Shown here piece after piece: positions 8,237 to 16,929 of a stretch of DNA of 64,000 nt. The notes below the pieces were generated by a model, which did not search any database, was not told the origin of the DNA, and was given only the letters and a program-made list of their open reading frames with translations. Numbering within the stretch: position 1 is the stretch's first letter; each line of letters opens with the position of its first letter. Origin of the DNA: Mycobacterium asiaticum (GTDB lineage Bacteria > Actinomycetota > Actinomycetes > Mycobacteriales > Mycobacteriaceae); the NCBI RefSeq assembly GCF_001673365.1, contig NZ_LZLS01000023.1, positions 1 through 64,000 on the forward strand, written 5' to 3'. Made by a program: the position numbers and the translations under genes.

Positions 8237-9423
8237 TCAACCCTCGCGAAGTCATGCCGGACCAGCCAGTCGGTGACGATGTCGACCGCTTGGCGCAGCT
8301 TGTCGCGCTGGTCAGGTCCCGCGTAATAGTGTGTGGCGCCGGGGATTTCGTGCATCTCCTTGTCCGGGTGGCCGATCGCCTCGTAGAGCCGTCGGGTATG
8401 GCTGGGGGTGCAAGCGTCGTCGCCCAGGTTACCGATTACCAGGGCGGGGATCGCCAGGTCCTGCCCGCACGCTACGCCGTCGCCGCGCGCGTCGTCATAG
8501 CTCCACTGAGATAACCAGCCACGGAGAGTGGAGAACCGCGCCAGTCCAACGGGGCTCATGTTCACCACCTGCGGATCACCCAGGTAGCAGGTACCGGGCG
8601 TGCGTTCATTGGGGTCGACGGTCGGATCCAGCCAACGCGGGTCGGCCATGGTGCCGTGCACCACGAAGCCGAACTCGTCATCCGGGCGGCCGGCAGCGGC
8701 CAATTCGGCCAACTTCTCCTTGACCCACGCCGTAATGCGCCTGTTGCGGTCGATCTGCGCCTGCCGATACCGGGTCAGGAACTCTTCGGAATAGGGCGGC
8801 TGGTTCGGGTTGTCCGGGTTGTACAGGTCCAGTTCGGGATCGCGCTTGGTGGGATCGGATTCGTCCAGAATGGACGCGTCCAACCATTCGGTCAGGGTGC
8901 CGTGCCTGCTGATGTGCGCGGCCAACAGCATGATGCCGTCGGCGGCCGGCAGTTCGAGCTGAGTCAGGTCGGGTCCGTCGCCGGACGGGCTCGATGTGAT
9001 GGTCGCGTGCTGGGCCTGCTGTTGGTAGAACACCGACAGGGAACCGCCGCCGCTCCATCCGGCCAGCACCACCTTCTGGTAGCCCAGCCGGTTCTTGGCG
9101 TCCTTGATGCACTCGCCGAGATCCTCGACCACCTTCTCCATCTGCAGCGCGGAGTCGGTGCCCCGGAATCGGCTGTTGCAGTAGATGACATGGTGACCGG
9201 CGCGCGCCAGCGCATTGATCATCGGCAGATACGCCCCGCCGCCGATCGGATGCATGAAAACCAGAACGGTGTCAGATGGTTTGTCTTTGGGCTTGAGCAG
9301 ATAGCTTTCCAGCACGGTGATTTCGGCCAGGCCGCCATAGACGTCACGGACACCGGAATTGTTCTGGAAGGCAACGAGATAGGGGATGCGGTCGTAGTCG
9401 TGTTTCACGGTCGCCGTTGTCAT
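8233..9423 (-). CDS. Alpha/beta hydrolase
   Basis: A 396-residue alpha/beta hydrolase. The oxyanion segment is FMHPIGGGAY (about 57-65), the nucleophile elbow GWSGGG with S124, and the C-terminal catalytic His lies in GATHYYAG. An acidic residue in GNLGDDACTPSH probably completes the triad. It overlaps neighbours by 4 nt. In an operon with CoA-transferase and hydroxyacyl-type enzymes it may hydrolyse an ester or lactone to release the free acid; that role is inferred. Confidence 0.86.
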   Translation of the reverse strand: MTTATVKHDYDRIPYLVAFQNNSGVRDVYGGLAEITVLESYLLKPKDKPSDTVLVFMHPIGGGAYLPMINALARAGHHVIYCNSRFRGTDSALQMEKVVEDLGECIKDAKNRLGYQKVVLAGWSGGGSLSVFYQQQAQHATITSSPSGDGPDLTQLELPAADGIMLLAAHISRHGTLTEWLDASILDESDPTKRDPELDLYNPDNPNQPPYSEEFLTRYRQAQIDRNRRITAWVKEKLAELAAAGRPDDEFGFVVHGTMADPRWLDPTVDPNERTPGTCYLGDPQVVNMSPVGLARFSTLRGWLSQWSYDDARGDGVACGQDLAIPALVIGNLGDDACTPSHTRRLYEAIGHPDKEMHEIPGATHYYAGPDQRDKLRQAVDIVTDWLVRHDFARVE

Positions 9424-10526
9424 GAATGTTGTCCTAGGTCGTGGGCCAGTACCTCAGCGGACGGCGTCAGCCGCCGGCGCGTGTCGATGGCGATCACCTG
9501 CCAGTCGACCCGCGAGTAATCGTCGAACTTGCGGCGGGCACGCTCGCGTGCCTTCTCCGGTGCTCCGTGGTGAATTCCTTGCGGCGCATGCGAGATCAAG
9601 CCGGGCGGCATTGGTATGCCGTACAGCGAACCACCGTGGAAGAACGCGATCTCGTCGTAGTCGACGTTGCGGTGATACCAGGGGGTGCGCTCGGTGCCGG
9701 GCACTCCTTCGGCGGGCTTGGGCAGGAAGTTCATTACATAGACACCGGTTGCCTGCATGAATAGGTGCACCGTAGGTGGCAGGTGCATGCTGTCGGAGGT
9801 GACGACGTTGTAGTCGGCGATGTTGAAGGTGAACGCGAAGTTGTCGCCCCGCCAGCCTTCGGTGTCGATCGGATTGTGTTGGTAGTACAGCGTTGTCGGG
9901 CCGTCTTCCCCCATCTCCCGGTGGACGAGTCGAACCTCGTACTCGTCGCGTCCGTCGTCTTCGATCGGTGCGGGATCGGGGATAACTGCCTGGGACGGAT
10001 CGAACGGGAAATGCCGTCCCAACGGTCCGGGCGGGGGTACCCGGAATTCGTCGGTGGCCTCGATCATCAGCAAAGTGGTTTGGGCGTCCGGTATTTGGCG
10101 CCAGGTGCAGGCCTTGGGCAGGTAAATCCAGTCGCCTGGCCGGTAGCTCAGCGGTCCGAACTCGGTCTCCAGCAGGCCGGCGCCATCGTGTACGAAGCAC
10201 AGTAAGTCGCCGTCGACGTGGCGCGCGTAGAACGGCATCTCGTCGGTGCGGCGACTCAGCAGCACCCGGCAGTCGGCATTGCTGAACATCAGCAGTGGGC
10301 CGCCGTTGGCGTCGGCGGCGTCGCTGGGTTTGAGTTGGTCGGCCAGCACGTCGACCGGACGTAATGGCCCGACCGCCCGGAAGGCGGTGGGGTCGTTGCG
10401 TCGGTAGATGTTGGCGGTGCGTCCGGTGAAGCCACCGCGACCCAACTCGTCGTCTTTAAGACCGTCAAGATCGGCGTGCACACGCCGCGGCGTCCTGCCT
10501 TTGCGCAGGTGGATGAAGGATTCCAT
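9420..10526 (-). CDS. Homogentisate 1,2-dioxygenase-like cupin protein
   Basis: A 368-residue double-cupin protein similar to the homogentisate dioxygenase family, shorter than typical HgmA (about 430-440 residues). Candidate metal-ligand histidines lie in HLPPTVHLFMQ, AFFHGGSLYG and HAPQGIHHG; the classical Asn-x-Met-x-Pro-His-Gly motif is not conserved, so true homogentisate activity is doubtful. It is the first gene of a 10- or 11-gene minus-strand operon, starting 92 bp after fadB4. A palindromic AT-rich sequence sits directly upstream. It could be a ring-cleaving dioxygenase for another catechol- or gentisate-like substrate. Confidence 0.78.
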   Translation of the reverse strand: MESFIHLRKGRTPRRVHADLDGLKDDELGRGGFTGRTANIYRRNDPTAFRAVGPLRPVDVLADQLKPSDAADANGGPLLMFSNADCRVLLSRRTDEMPFYARHVDGDLLCFVHDGAGLLETEFGPLSYRPGDWIYLPKACTWRQIPDAQTTLLMIEATDEFRVPPPGPLGRHFPFDPSQAVIPDPAPIEDDGRDEYEVRLVHREMGEDGPTTLYYQHNPIDTEGWRGDNFAFTFNIADYNVVTSDSMHLPPTVHLFMQATGVYVMNFLPKPAEGVPGTERTPWYHRNVDYDEIAFFHGGSLYGIPMPPGLISHAPQGIHHGAPEKARERARRKFDDYSRVDWQVIAIDTRRRLTPSAEVLAHDLGQHS

Positions 10527-10549
10527 GGCCCGCTTCCGATTGTCAGAGC

Positions 10550-10585
10550 AGCAAAACTAAAACTGACGTTACTTTTTGTTTTGCT
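10550..10585. promoter_or_regulatory. 36-bp imperfect palindrome, candidate operator of the catabolic operon
   Basis: The arms AGCAAAAC (10550-10557) and GTTTTGCT (10578-10585) are perfectly inverted, and the inner part continues the symmetry, giving 15 of 18 pairs matched around a centre at 10567/10568. It is AT-rich in a GC-rich genome and ends 24 bp upstream of the cupin ATG. It fits a double TetR site. Confidence 0.6.
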
Positions 10586-10618
10586 CGGAAGCAAGCCTTT
10601 GCCCGCAGGAGTTTTGGA

Positions 10619-11587
10619 TCAGCGGACGCGCAGCACGACCTTGCCTTTGGCGGTGCGATTCTCCAGCGACGCCACGGCCGCCGCCGCCTCCTCCAACGGG
10701 AAGACCTCGGGTTCCGGAGCCGCCAATTTGCCGGAAGTGAACAGTTCCTCCAGCGCGGCCCACTGCTGCTCGAGCGCGCCCGGGTGGCGTCCGGCCCAGG
10801 CTCCCCAGCCCACACCGACAACGTCGATGTTGTTGAGCAGCAACCGGTTTACCTTCACGGTTGGGATCTCGCCGCCGGTGAAACCGATGACCAGCAGTCG
10901 GCCGGCCGGGGCCAGCGAACGCAACGAATCGGTGAACCGGTCACCGCCGACCGGGTCCACCACGATGTCGACACCGCGGCCGCCGGTCAACTCCTTGACC
11001 GCGTCTTTGAATCCGTCGACCCGCACCACATCGGTGGCACCCGCGGCCGTGGCGATCTGACCCTTTTCCTCGGAGCTGACTACCGCGATGACGCGCGACG
11101 CGCCCAGGGCCGGTGCCAATCGCAGCGCCGAGGTACCGATCCCGCCGGCTGCACCGTGCACCAGCACCGTCTCGCCCTGTTGCAGCCGGCCACGGACGGC
11201 CAGCGAGAAGTACACCGTCAGATCGTTGAACAGCACACCCGCGCCGGCTTCGAAACTGAGGTTGTCCGGCAGCTTGAACAGGCGGTCGGGGGCAAGCACC
11301 GCAACCTCGGCCATCGCGCCGGTGAGCATGGTCAGACCGAGAACGCGGTCGCCCGCGCGCACGTGCGCACCGTCCGGGGCCGACCGGACCACTCCGGCGA
11401 TTTCCGCGCCGAGCACGAACGGCGGGTCGGGACGGTACTGGTAGAGGCCGCGGGTGAGCAACGCATCGGGGAATGCCACCCCGGCGGCGTGTACGTCGAC
11501 CACCACACCGTCACCGGTGGGTTCGTCGATGTCTGCCACCTCGATCGCGTCCGGACCATCAAGTCGAGTCACCCGTGCTGCGCGCAT
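10619..11587 (-). CDS. fadB4: Quinone oxidoreductase / zinc-independent MDR, FadB4 (Rv3141)-like
   Basis: A 322-residue medium-chain reductase of the quinone oxidoreductase group. The NADPH Rossmann segment VHGAAGGIGTSALRLA and the N-terminal motif HAAGVAFPDALLTRGLYQ are characteristic, and structural-zinc cysteines are lacking. ATG at 11587 is preferred over a GTG three codons upstream because the protein then begins MRAARV like its M. tuberculosis counterpart. It lies near fadE23 and fadE24 as in M. tuberculosis. It probably reduces an enone or enoyl thioester in lipid metabolism. Divergent from the aldo-keto reductase with only 37 bp between starts. Confidence 0.88.
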   Translation of the reverse strand: MRAARVTRLDGPDAIEVADIDEPTGDGVVVDVHAAGVAFPDALLTRGLYQYRPDPPFVLGAEIAGVVRSAPDGAHVRAGDRVLGLTMLTGAMAEVAVLAPDRLFKLPDNLSFEAGAGVLFNDLTVYFSLAVRGRLQQGETVLVHGAAGGIGTSALRLAPALGASRVIAVVSSEEKGQIATAAGATDVVRVDGFKDAVKELTGGRGVDIVVDPVGGDRFTDSLRSLAPAGRLLVIGFTGGEIPTVKVNRLLLNNIDVVGVGWGAWAGRHPGALEQQWAALEELFTSGKLAAPEPEVFPLEEAAAAVASLENRTAKGKVVLRVR

Positions 11588-11624
11588 GCCGATCACCCTA
11601 CTTCCGGGACGCTAACCTCAGTCC

Positions 11625-12479
11625 ATGGACCCATTTCCGCTCGGTCGCGTTTCGGTGTCACGGCTTGGCTTCGGGGCGATGCAACTTCCCGGAACAGGTG
11701 TCATGGGGCCGCCGCGCGATCACGACGAGGCGCTGGCGGTATTGCGCCGGGCGGTTGAGCTGGGTGTCAACCACATCGATACCGCACAGTTCTACGGGCC
11801 GGACGTGGCCAACCAACTGATCCGCGAGGCGCTGCATCCCTACCCGGCGGACTTGGCACTGGTCAGCAAGGTGGGCGCGCGCCGTGACGACCGGGGCGCT
11901 TGGCTGCCCCTGCCCGACCCGGCCGACCTGCGCCGCGACCTGGAGGCCAACCTGCGCACCCTCGGCGTCGAGCAACTCGCTGCGGTCAACTTGCGGATCT
12001 TCGAAAGCAAAGAGCCGGACCAGCTCTTCGACGACCAGCTCGCGGTCCTGATCGCCGCCCGCGACGAGGGGCTGATCGGCGGAATCGGGCTCAGCGAAAT
12101 CACCATCGAGCATCTGCTGCACGCCCTGGAGGGAACTGAAATCGTCTGTGTGCAAAACGCTTTCAACTTAGTGCACCGCGCTGCGGGGCCCGTTCTTGAC
12201 GAATGCGCCGCACGCGGCATTGCCTTCGTGCCGTTCTTCCCGCTGGGCGCGGCCTTCACCGGCCCAAACAATCCGGTACTTGGACACGAGTTGGTGCGTG
12301 GTGCCGCGCAGCGCCTCGGTTGTACTCCGGCGCAGGTCGCTTTGGCGTGGACGCTGAGCGTGGCGCCCAACATCCTGCTGATCCCGGGCACCTCGTCGGT
12401 ACAGCATTTGGAAGAGAACTTGGCGGTCGCCGACATCGAACTCGACGACAAACTGCGCGCACAGCTGGACGCTGGCTAG
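11625..12479 (+). CDS. Aldo/keto reductase
   Basis: A 284-residue NADPH-dependent AKR with a TIM-barrel fold. The catalytic Asp-Tyr pair lies in HIDTAQFYGP and the Lys in VSKVG. The usual catalytic His position is in AVNLRIFE, so the His is replaced by Asn, as in the YdbC-like subgroup. C-terminal IPGTSSVQHLEENL binds the cofactor. The gene for an acetyltransferase starts on its stop codon. The substrate is unknown. Confidence 0.86.
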   Translation: MDPFPLGRVSVSRLGFGAMQLPGTGVMGPPRDHDEALAVLRRAVELGVNHIDTAQFYGPDVANQLIREALHPYPADLALVSKVGARRDDRGAWLPLPDPADLRRDLEANLRTLGVEQLAAVNLRIFESKEPDQLFDDQLAVLIAARDEGLIGGIGLSEITIEHLLHALEGTEIVCVQNAFNLVHRAAGPVLDECAARGIAFVPFFPLGAAFTGPNNPVLGHELVRGAAQRLGCTPAQVALAWTLSVAPNILLIPGTSSVQHLEENLAVADIELDDKLRAQLDAG

Positions 12480-13009
12480 TGCTTGTTCGTGCCGCGACCA
12501 GTGCCGACGCGAAAGCCTGCGTCGAGATCTACCGGCCGTATGTGCTCGACACCGCAATCACCTTCGAGACCGAAGTGCCGACGGGTGAGCAGATGTCGGC
12601 CCGTATCGAGGCCGCTCGTCCGACCTTCGAGTGGCTGGTTCTTAAGGCTGACGACGCCGACGACGCTGTCATAGGTTATGCCTATGCGCACCAACTCAAT
12701 CCACGCGCCGCTTACCAATGGTCGGTGGAGACGAGCGTGTACCTCGCGCCGGGCCGGGTGCGCTCCGGAGGCGGACGCATGCTTTACGCCGAACTGCTGG
12801 ACAGACTCGCCAACCGCGGATTCCGGCAAGCATTTGCGGGCATCACCCAACCCAACGACGCCAGCAACGGCTTCCACACATCCTTCGGTTTCGCACCCGT
12901 GGGCCATTATCGGCGGGTCGGGTGGAAACTGGGCGCGTGGCACGACGTGCAGTGGTGGCAGCGCGACTTGGGCGCTGACGACGGACCGCCGGCCCCGATC
13001 CAACCCTGA
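12479..13009 (+). CDS. GNAT-family N-acetyltransferase (phosphinothricin-acetyltransferase-like)
   Basis: A 176-residue GNAT protein. The N-terminal segment VRAATSADAKACVEIYRPYV and the pocket sequence QWSVETSVYLAPGRVRSGGG, with the acetyl-CoA pyrophosphate loop, resemble the PAT/MnaT subgroup, which acetylates phosphinothricin or methionine sulfoximine-type amines. GTG at 12479 overlaps the TAG stop of the aldo-keto reductase, giving coupled translation; an in-frame opening further upstream lies wholly within that gene. The natural substrate is unknown. Confidence 0.82.
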   Translation: MLVRAATSADAKACVEIYRPYVLDTAITFETEVPTGEQMSARIEAARPTFEWLVLKADDADDAVIGYAYAHQLNPRAAYQWSVETSVYLAPGRVRSGGGRMLYAELLDRLANRGFRQAFAGITQPNDASNGFHTSFGFAPVGHYRRVGWKLGAWHDVQWWQRDLGADDGPPAPIQP

Positions 13010-13026
13010 GTGCGTCTGCGCGCGGG

Positions 13027-14229
13027 CTACTTAAGCTCGGAGGAGGACAGACCCAGCAATCGGCGGGCGACCACCAGCTGCTGAATCTGTTGGGTCCCTT
13101 CGAAGATATCCAGGATCTTGGAGTCCCGTCCCCACTTCTCCAGCAGCGTCTGCTCGGAATAGCCAGTGGTGCCGGCCAATTCAACGGTCTTGAGCGTCAC
13201 GTCGCTGGCCATCCGGCCGGCCTTGGCTTTGCTCATCGACGCTTCTTTGGAGTTGGGAATGTTGTTGTCGGCCTGCCATGCGGCGCGCAGCGACAGCAGA
13301 TAGCTGGCTTCCCAGTCCGATTCCATGCGCAGGAACTCGGCGGCCGCCGCGCTCTGGACGTGAGACGGCCGGTCGTAGTCGATCTCGACCCCGGCGTCGG
13401 TGAGGATCTTGCGGATCTCTTCCAGCGCGGCGCGACCAATCCCGACGGCCATCGCCGCGACGATCGGACGGGTGTTGTCGAAGGTCTCCATTACCCCGGA
13501 AAAGCCTTTGCCGACTTCGATTTCCGGGTTGCCCAGGATGTTGTCCTTGGGGATGCGGGCGTTGTCGAATCGGATCACCGCGGTGTCGGAACCCTTGATG
13601 CCCAGCTTGTGCTCGAGTCGTTCGACGGTGACGCCGGGGTGCTCGCGCGGCACGACGAAAGACTTGATCGCCGCGCGCCCGACCGACTTGTCCAGCGTCG
13701 CCCACACCACGATGTGAGTGGCGCGGGAACCGGCGGTGACGAAGATCTTCTCGCCGTTGATCACGTATTCGTCGCCGTCGAGGCGGGCGGTGGTGCTCAC
13801 CGCCGCCGAGTCCGAGCCGAATCCTGGTTCGGTGATGGCCATTGCGGCCCACACCTTGCCCAGGCGTTCCAGTTGCTCGTCGGTTGCGACAGCGGAGATG
13901 GCCGCGTTACCGAGCCCCTGATACGGGATGGACAGCATCATCGCGACGTCGCCCCAGCTGGCTTCGAGGGTCTGCAGCAGCGCGGCCATGTTGGCGCCGT
14001 TGTGGTTGTCCTCTTTGGCCGCGCTGCCGCGCAGCTCATCGGCCCCAGCGAAGCTGAACGACTCTGACGCTCCCTCAAAGAGATTGATGAGCGTGTCCAG
14101 TTCGACCGGGTAGGCGTGCTCCTTGAGGTCGTACTTGCGGGCTATCGGCCGCACCAGTTCGGCGACACCTTGGTGGGTCTTGGTGATGACCGCTTGCAAC
14201 TTGCCCGGAAGCTCCAGATTGATTGCCAT
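13027..14229 (-). CDS. fadE23: Acyl-CoA dehydrogenase FadE23 (Rv3140)-like
   Basis: A 400-residue acyl-CoA dehydrogenase, essentially the length of M. tuberculosis FadE23 (401 as I recall). FAD/substrate motif AITEPGFGSDSAAV, middle domain TVERLEHKLGIKGSDTAVI, and C-terminal KILDIFEGTQQIQQLVVARRL with the E-G-T-Q-Q FAD contact. ATG at 14229 begins MAINLELPGK. It follows fadE24 by 40 bp and is probably co-transcribed. FadE23/FadE24-type pairs likely form a heteromeric dehydrogenase, as shown for steroid-side-chain ACADs in this genus; here that is inference. Confidence 0.92.
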   Translation of the reverse strand: MAINLELPGKLQAVITKTHQGVAELVRPIARKYDLKEHAYPVELDTLINLFEGASESFSFAGADELRGSAAKEDNHNGANMAALLQTLEASWGDVAMMLSIPYQGLGNAAISAVATDEQLERLGKVWAAMAITEPGFGSDSAAVSTTARLDGDEYVINGEKIFVTAGSRATHIVVWATLDKSVGRAAIKSFVVPREHPGVTVERLEHKLGIKGSDTAVIRFDNARIPKDNILGNPEIEVGKGFSGVMETFDNTRPIVAAMAVGIGRAALEEIRKILTDAGVEIDYDRPSHVQSAAAAEFLRMESDWEASYLLSLRAAWQADNNIPNSKEASMSKAKAGRMASDVTLKTVELAGTTGYSEQTLLEKWGRDSKILDIFEGTQQIQQLVVARRLLGLSSSELK

Positions 14230-14269
14230 GATTGATCTCTCGCTTAGAAGTCTGGTCTTAGATGACGTC

Positions 14270-15667
14270 TTAGATGAGTACGACACCCTCGGCCACGCCG
14301 ATGGCCCGCAAGTCGCGGTACCAGCGTTCGACCGGGTGCTCTTTGGTGTAGCCGTGGCCGCCGAGCAGCTGCACCCCGTCCAGACCGATCTGCATGCCCT
14401 TGTCCGCGCCAAAACGCTTGGCCAGCGCCGCTTCTCGAGCGAACGGCAGACCTTGCTCGGCGCGCGATGCCCCGCGCCAGGTGATCAGGCGCAGGCCGTC
14501 GAGTTCGATGGCGATGTTTGCGCACATGAACGCTACGGCTTGACGACGGGCGATCGGCTCACCGAAGGCTTCGCGTTCCTTGACGTAGGGAATGACGTAG
14601 TCGAGCACCGCGTGGGAGGTGCCGACCGCCAGCGCTGCCCAGCCCAGTCGCGACAGTGCGATCGCCTCGGAATAATCGGCGTCGGTCGCTTGGTCCTCGC
14701 CCAGGCGTGCGCTCAACGGCACCGAAACCCCGGCCAGCTCAATCTGTCCCAGCGCCGCCGCGCGGATTCCCATGCTCGGGTCAGGCTTTACGGTCAGGCC
14801 CTTGGTCGAAGATTCCACGATGAACAGCGCCGGCTTGCCGTCGAGCTGAGCGCCGACGATGAAGAGCTCGGCCTGCGCCGCCGCGGGCACCAGCGACTTG
14901 ACGCCGTCGAGCCGGTACCCCGATGGGGTGCGCACCGCGGTGGTCTTGAGGCGGGTGGGGTCGAACAGCGGCTGGGGCTCCGCGATGGCCACACAGGCCT
15001 GCGGGACGTTTTCGCCGGCGAACTCCTTCAGGTACGTCGCCTGTTGGTCGGCGCTGCCCCAGTGGGTCAGCGCGGACGCCACCCCGCCAGGCGCCAGGAT
15101 GGGCAGGGCCTGGCCCATGTCGCCGTACGCCAACGCTTCGGCCACCAGCACATTGGTGACGGTGGAGCGATGTTCGGCGATGCCGTCGAAGTCCTCGGGG
15201 ATGTTAAGAGCGGTGATTCCCAACTCCGCGGCCTTCGCGATCAGGCCGTCCGGGTAGCTCGCAGCCTCGTCGGCGTCATGGGCGGCCGGACGGAGTATCT
15301 CGGCGGCGAACTCCTCGACGGTCTCGACGATCATCTTCTGGTCGTCGTCGGGGGTCAGGTCGAAGTAGTTCTTGCCGCTGGACTTCAGCCGCGTCGGCCC
15401 GCTACCTAGGCCCTGCACCCGCTTGAACTGTCGCGTAGCTGCGGCGGTGGTGGAGAACACCTTGGCCGTGCCGTAGCGCAGAGTCCGGTTGAGCGGGTCG
15501 CGCAGCTTGTACTTGTCCAGAAATTCCTGGCCGACGAGCGGCGTGATCAGCGCGATGGCCACGTCGACGGCAGTGCGCTTGTGTGGTTTCATCCCGATCG
15601 CAGTCTGGCCATCACGGCCCTTCTTGGTGCGTGAGCGGGTCCCGGCAGCGGGAAGTGTGTCAGTCAT
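14270..15667 (-). CDS. fadE24: Acyl-CoA dehydrogenase FadE24 (Rv3139)-like
   Basis: A 465-residue ACAD with an N-terminal extension of about 100 residues before the helical domain (YFDLTPDDDQKMIVETVEEFA). FAD-binding and C-terminal regions are recognisable (AIAEPQPLFDPTRLKTTA; LDGVQLLGGHGYTKEHPVE), but the usual Glu catalytic base segment is degenerate, as expected for the non-catalytic partner of a heteromeric ACAD. First gene of the fadE24-fadE23 pair. A perfect 20-bp palindrome lies 39 bp upstream of its ATG and probably controls both genes. Confidence 0.92.
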   Translation of the reverse strand: MTDTLPAAGTRSRTKKGRDGQTAIGMKPHKRTAVDVAIALITPLVGQEFLDKYKLRDPLNRTLRYGTAKVFSTTAAATRQFKRVQGLGSGPTRLKSSGKNYFDLTPDDDQKMIVETVEEFAAEILRPAAHDADEAASYPDGLIAKAAELGITALNIPEDFDGIAEHRSTVTNVLVAEALAYGDMGQALPILAPGGVASALTHWGSADQQATYLKEFAGENVPQACVAIAEPQPLFDPTRLKTTAVRTPSGYRLDGVKSLVPAAAQAELFIVGAQLDGKPALFIVESSTKGLTVKPDPSMGIRAAALGQIELAGVSVPLSARLGEDQATDADYSEAIALSRLGWAALAVGTSHAVLDYVIPYVKEREAFGEPIARRQAVAFMCANIAIELDGLRLITWRGASRAEQGLPFAREAALAKRFGADKGMQIGLDGVQLLGGHGYTKEHPVERWYRDLRAIGVAEGVVLI

Positions 15668-15705
15668 ATCAGCAGCCTCGGTCGTTGGGCGATGCGTTTA
15701 ACCGT

Positions 15706-15725
15706 ATCTTACTCCGGAGTAAGAT
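15706..15725. promoter_or_regulatory. Perfect 20-bp palindrome upstream of fadE24
   Basis: ATCTTACTCCGGAGTAAGAT reads identically on both strands. It lies between the end of hisN and the fadE24 start, 39 bp before the ATG. Length and symmetry suit a TetR-family operator; the regulator is not identifiable from this window. Confidence 0.7.
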
Positions 15726-15742
15726 CTACAGGGCTGTGTTAG

Positions 15743-16531
15743 CTAATTCACATCGTTGTGCAGGCGTTTCAGCACCTGATCGTGCAGCAGACCGTTGGTC
15801 GCCACGGCGCTGCCGCCGTGCGGTCCCGCGTCGCCGTCCAAGCTGGTGAACCGCCCTCCGGCCTCGCGCACCAGTACGTCGAGCGCGGCCAAATCCCACA
15901 CCGATACCTCGGGTTCGGCGGCGATGTCGACGGAACCTTCGGCCAGCAGGCAGTAGGACCAGAAGTCTCCGTAGGCGCGCACCCGCCAGACGGAATCGGT
16001 CAATTCGACGAACCGTTCGCGCAATCCCAGCTCGAGCCATCCGGACAGGCTCGAGAACGACAGACTCGCCGAATTCAGTTCTGCGACAGCCGAAACCGAA
16101 ATCTGACGCGGATCGCCGCCGTCGACCAAGGCGAACGCGCCCTGCCCGCGCGCCGCCCACCACCGCCGCTGCAGGGCGGGCGCACTCACCACGCCGACGG
16201 TCGGGACACCGTCCTCGAGCAACGCGATCAGGCTGGCCCACACTGGTACCCCGCGCACGAAGTTCTTGGTGCCGTCGATCGGGTCGATGATCCACTGCCG
16301 GCCGCGCGCGGTAGTCGTGCCGCCGAACTCTTCGCCTAGGACGCTGTCGTCCGGGCGCTGAAGGGCGATCTGCGCGCGCAACTCGGTCTCCACAGCCTGG
16401 TCGGCGTCGGTCACCGGGGTCAGGTCGGGCTTGGTATCGATACGCAGGTCCAGCGCGCCGAACCGGGCGCGAGTCACCGCATCCGCCCGGTCGGCCAGCG
16501 TCAAAGCGAACTGCAGATCGGTTGGCGTCAT
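15743..16531 (-). CDS. hisN: Inositol-monophosphatase-fold phosphatase, histidinol-phosphatase HisN (Rv3137)-like
   Basis: A 262-residue Mg-dependent phosphatase. Metal ligands are visible in GEE (E67-E68), DPIDGTKNF (D83, D86) and the C-terminal [15 protein letters not shown]. Position next to fadE24 and length match M. tuberculosis Rv3137, reported as a histidinol-phosphate phosphatase of the IMPase type; broader inositol-phosphatase activity is possible. ATG at 16531; the divergent small membrane-protein gene starts 23 bp away. Confidence 0.9.
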   Translation of the reverse strand: MTPTDLQFALTLADRADAVTRARFGALDLRIDTKPDLTPVTDADQAVETELRAQIALQRPDDSVLGEEFGGTTTARGRQWIIDPIDGTKNFVRGVPVWASLIALLEDGVPTVGVVSAPALQRRWWAARGQGAFALVDGGDPRQISVSAVAELNSASLSFSSLSGWLELGLRERFVELTDSVWRVRAYGDFWSYCLLAEGSVDIAAEPEVSVWDLAALDVLVREAGGRFTSLDGDAGPHGGSAVATNGLLHDQVLKRLHNDVN

Positions 16532-16554
16532 GGCAGCAGTCCTACCATGGCTCT

Positions 16555-16908
16555 ATGTGGGAATTCATGGTGCTGCTCTTGCTGGTGGCGGTGCTGGCGG
16601 CGTTTGTGGTGCCACGGTTCATCCGGCCCGGCCCGCGCGGCGCCCTGGCCAGCGGCACCCTGCTGGTGACCGGGGTCAGCGGCGGGGCAGCTGACGGCGA
16701 TGAAATGGCGGGGGAGCGGTTCGTGACCATCTCCGGCGTCATCAATGGACCGACGGTCAACGAGCATGCGGTGTACGGGCGCATGGTCGTCGCTGCCGGC
16801 ACGCCGTGGCCCACAACCGGACAGCAACTGCCCGTCGTGTATTCGCCTAACAATCCGGACAATTGGAGCTTTGCGCCACCTGAGGAACCGGAACCGCTGG
16901 ACGGGTGA
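16555..16908 (+). CDS. Small membrane-anchored hypothetical protein
   Basis: A 117-residue protein with one N-terminal membrane helix (about residues 4-21, FMVLLLLVAVLAAFVV) followed by a soluble domain containing GERFVTISGVINGPTVNEHAVYGRMVV. I do not recognise a named family. ATG at 16555 is chosen because the membrane helix follows directly; a TTG 11 codons upstream would overlap hisN. It is divergent from hisN and convergent with the stomatin-like gene. Confidence 0.7.
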   Translation: MWEFMVLLLLVAVLAAFVVPRFIRPGPRGALASGTLLVTGVSGGAADGDEMAGERFVTISGVINGPTVNEHAVYGRMVVAAGTPWPTTGQQLPVVYSPNNPDNWSFAPPEEPEPLDG

Positions 16909-16929
16909 CGCACGGGATTCAGGCAGGCC

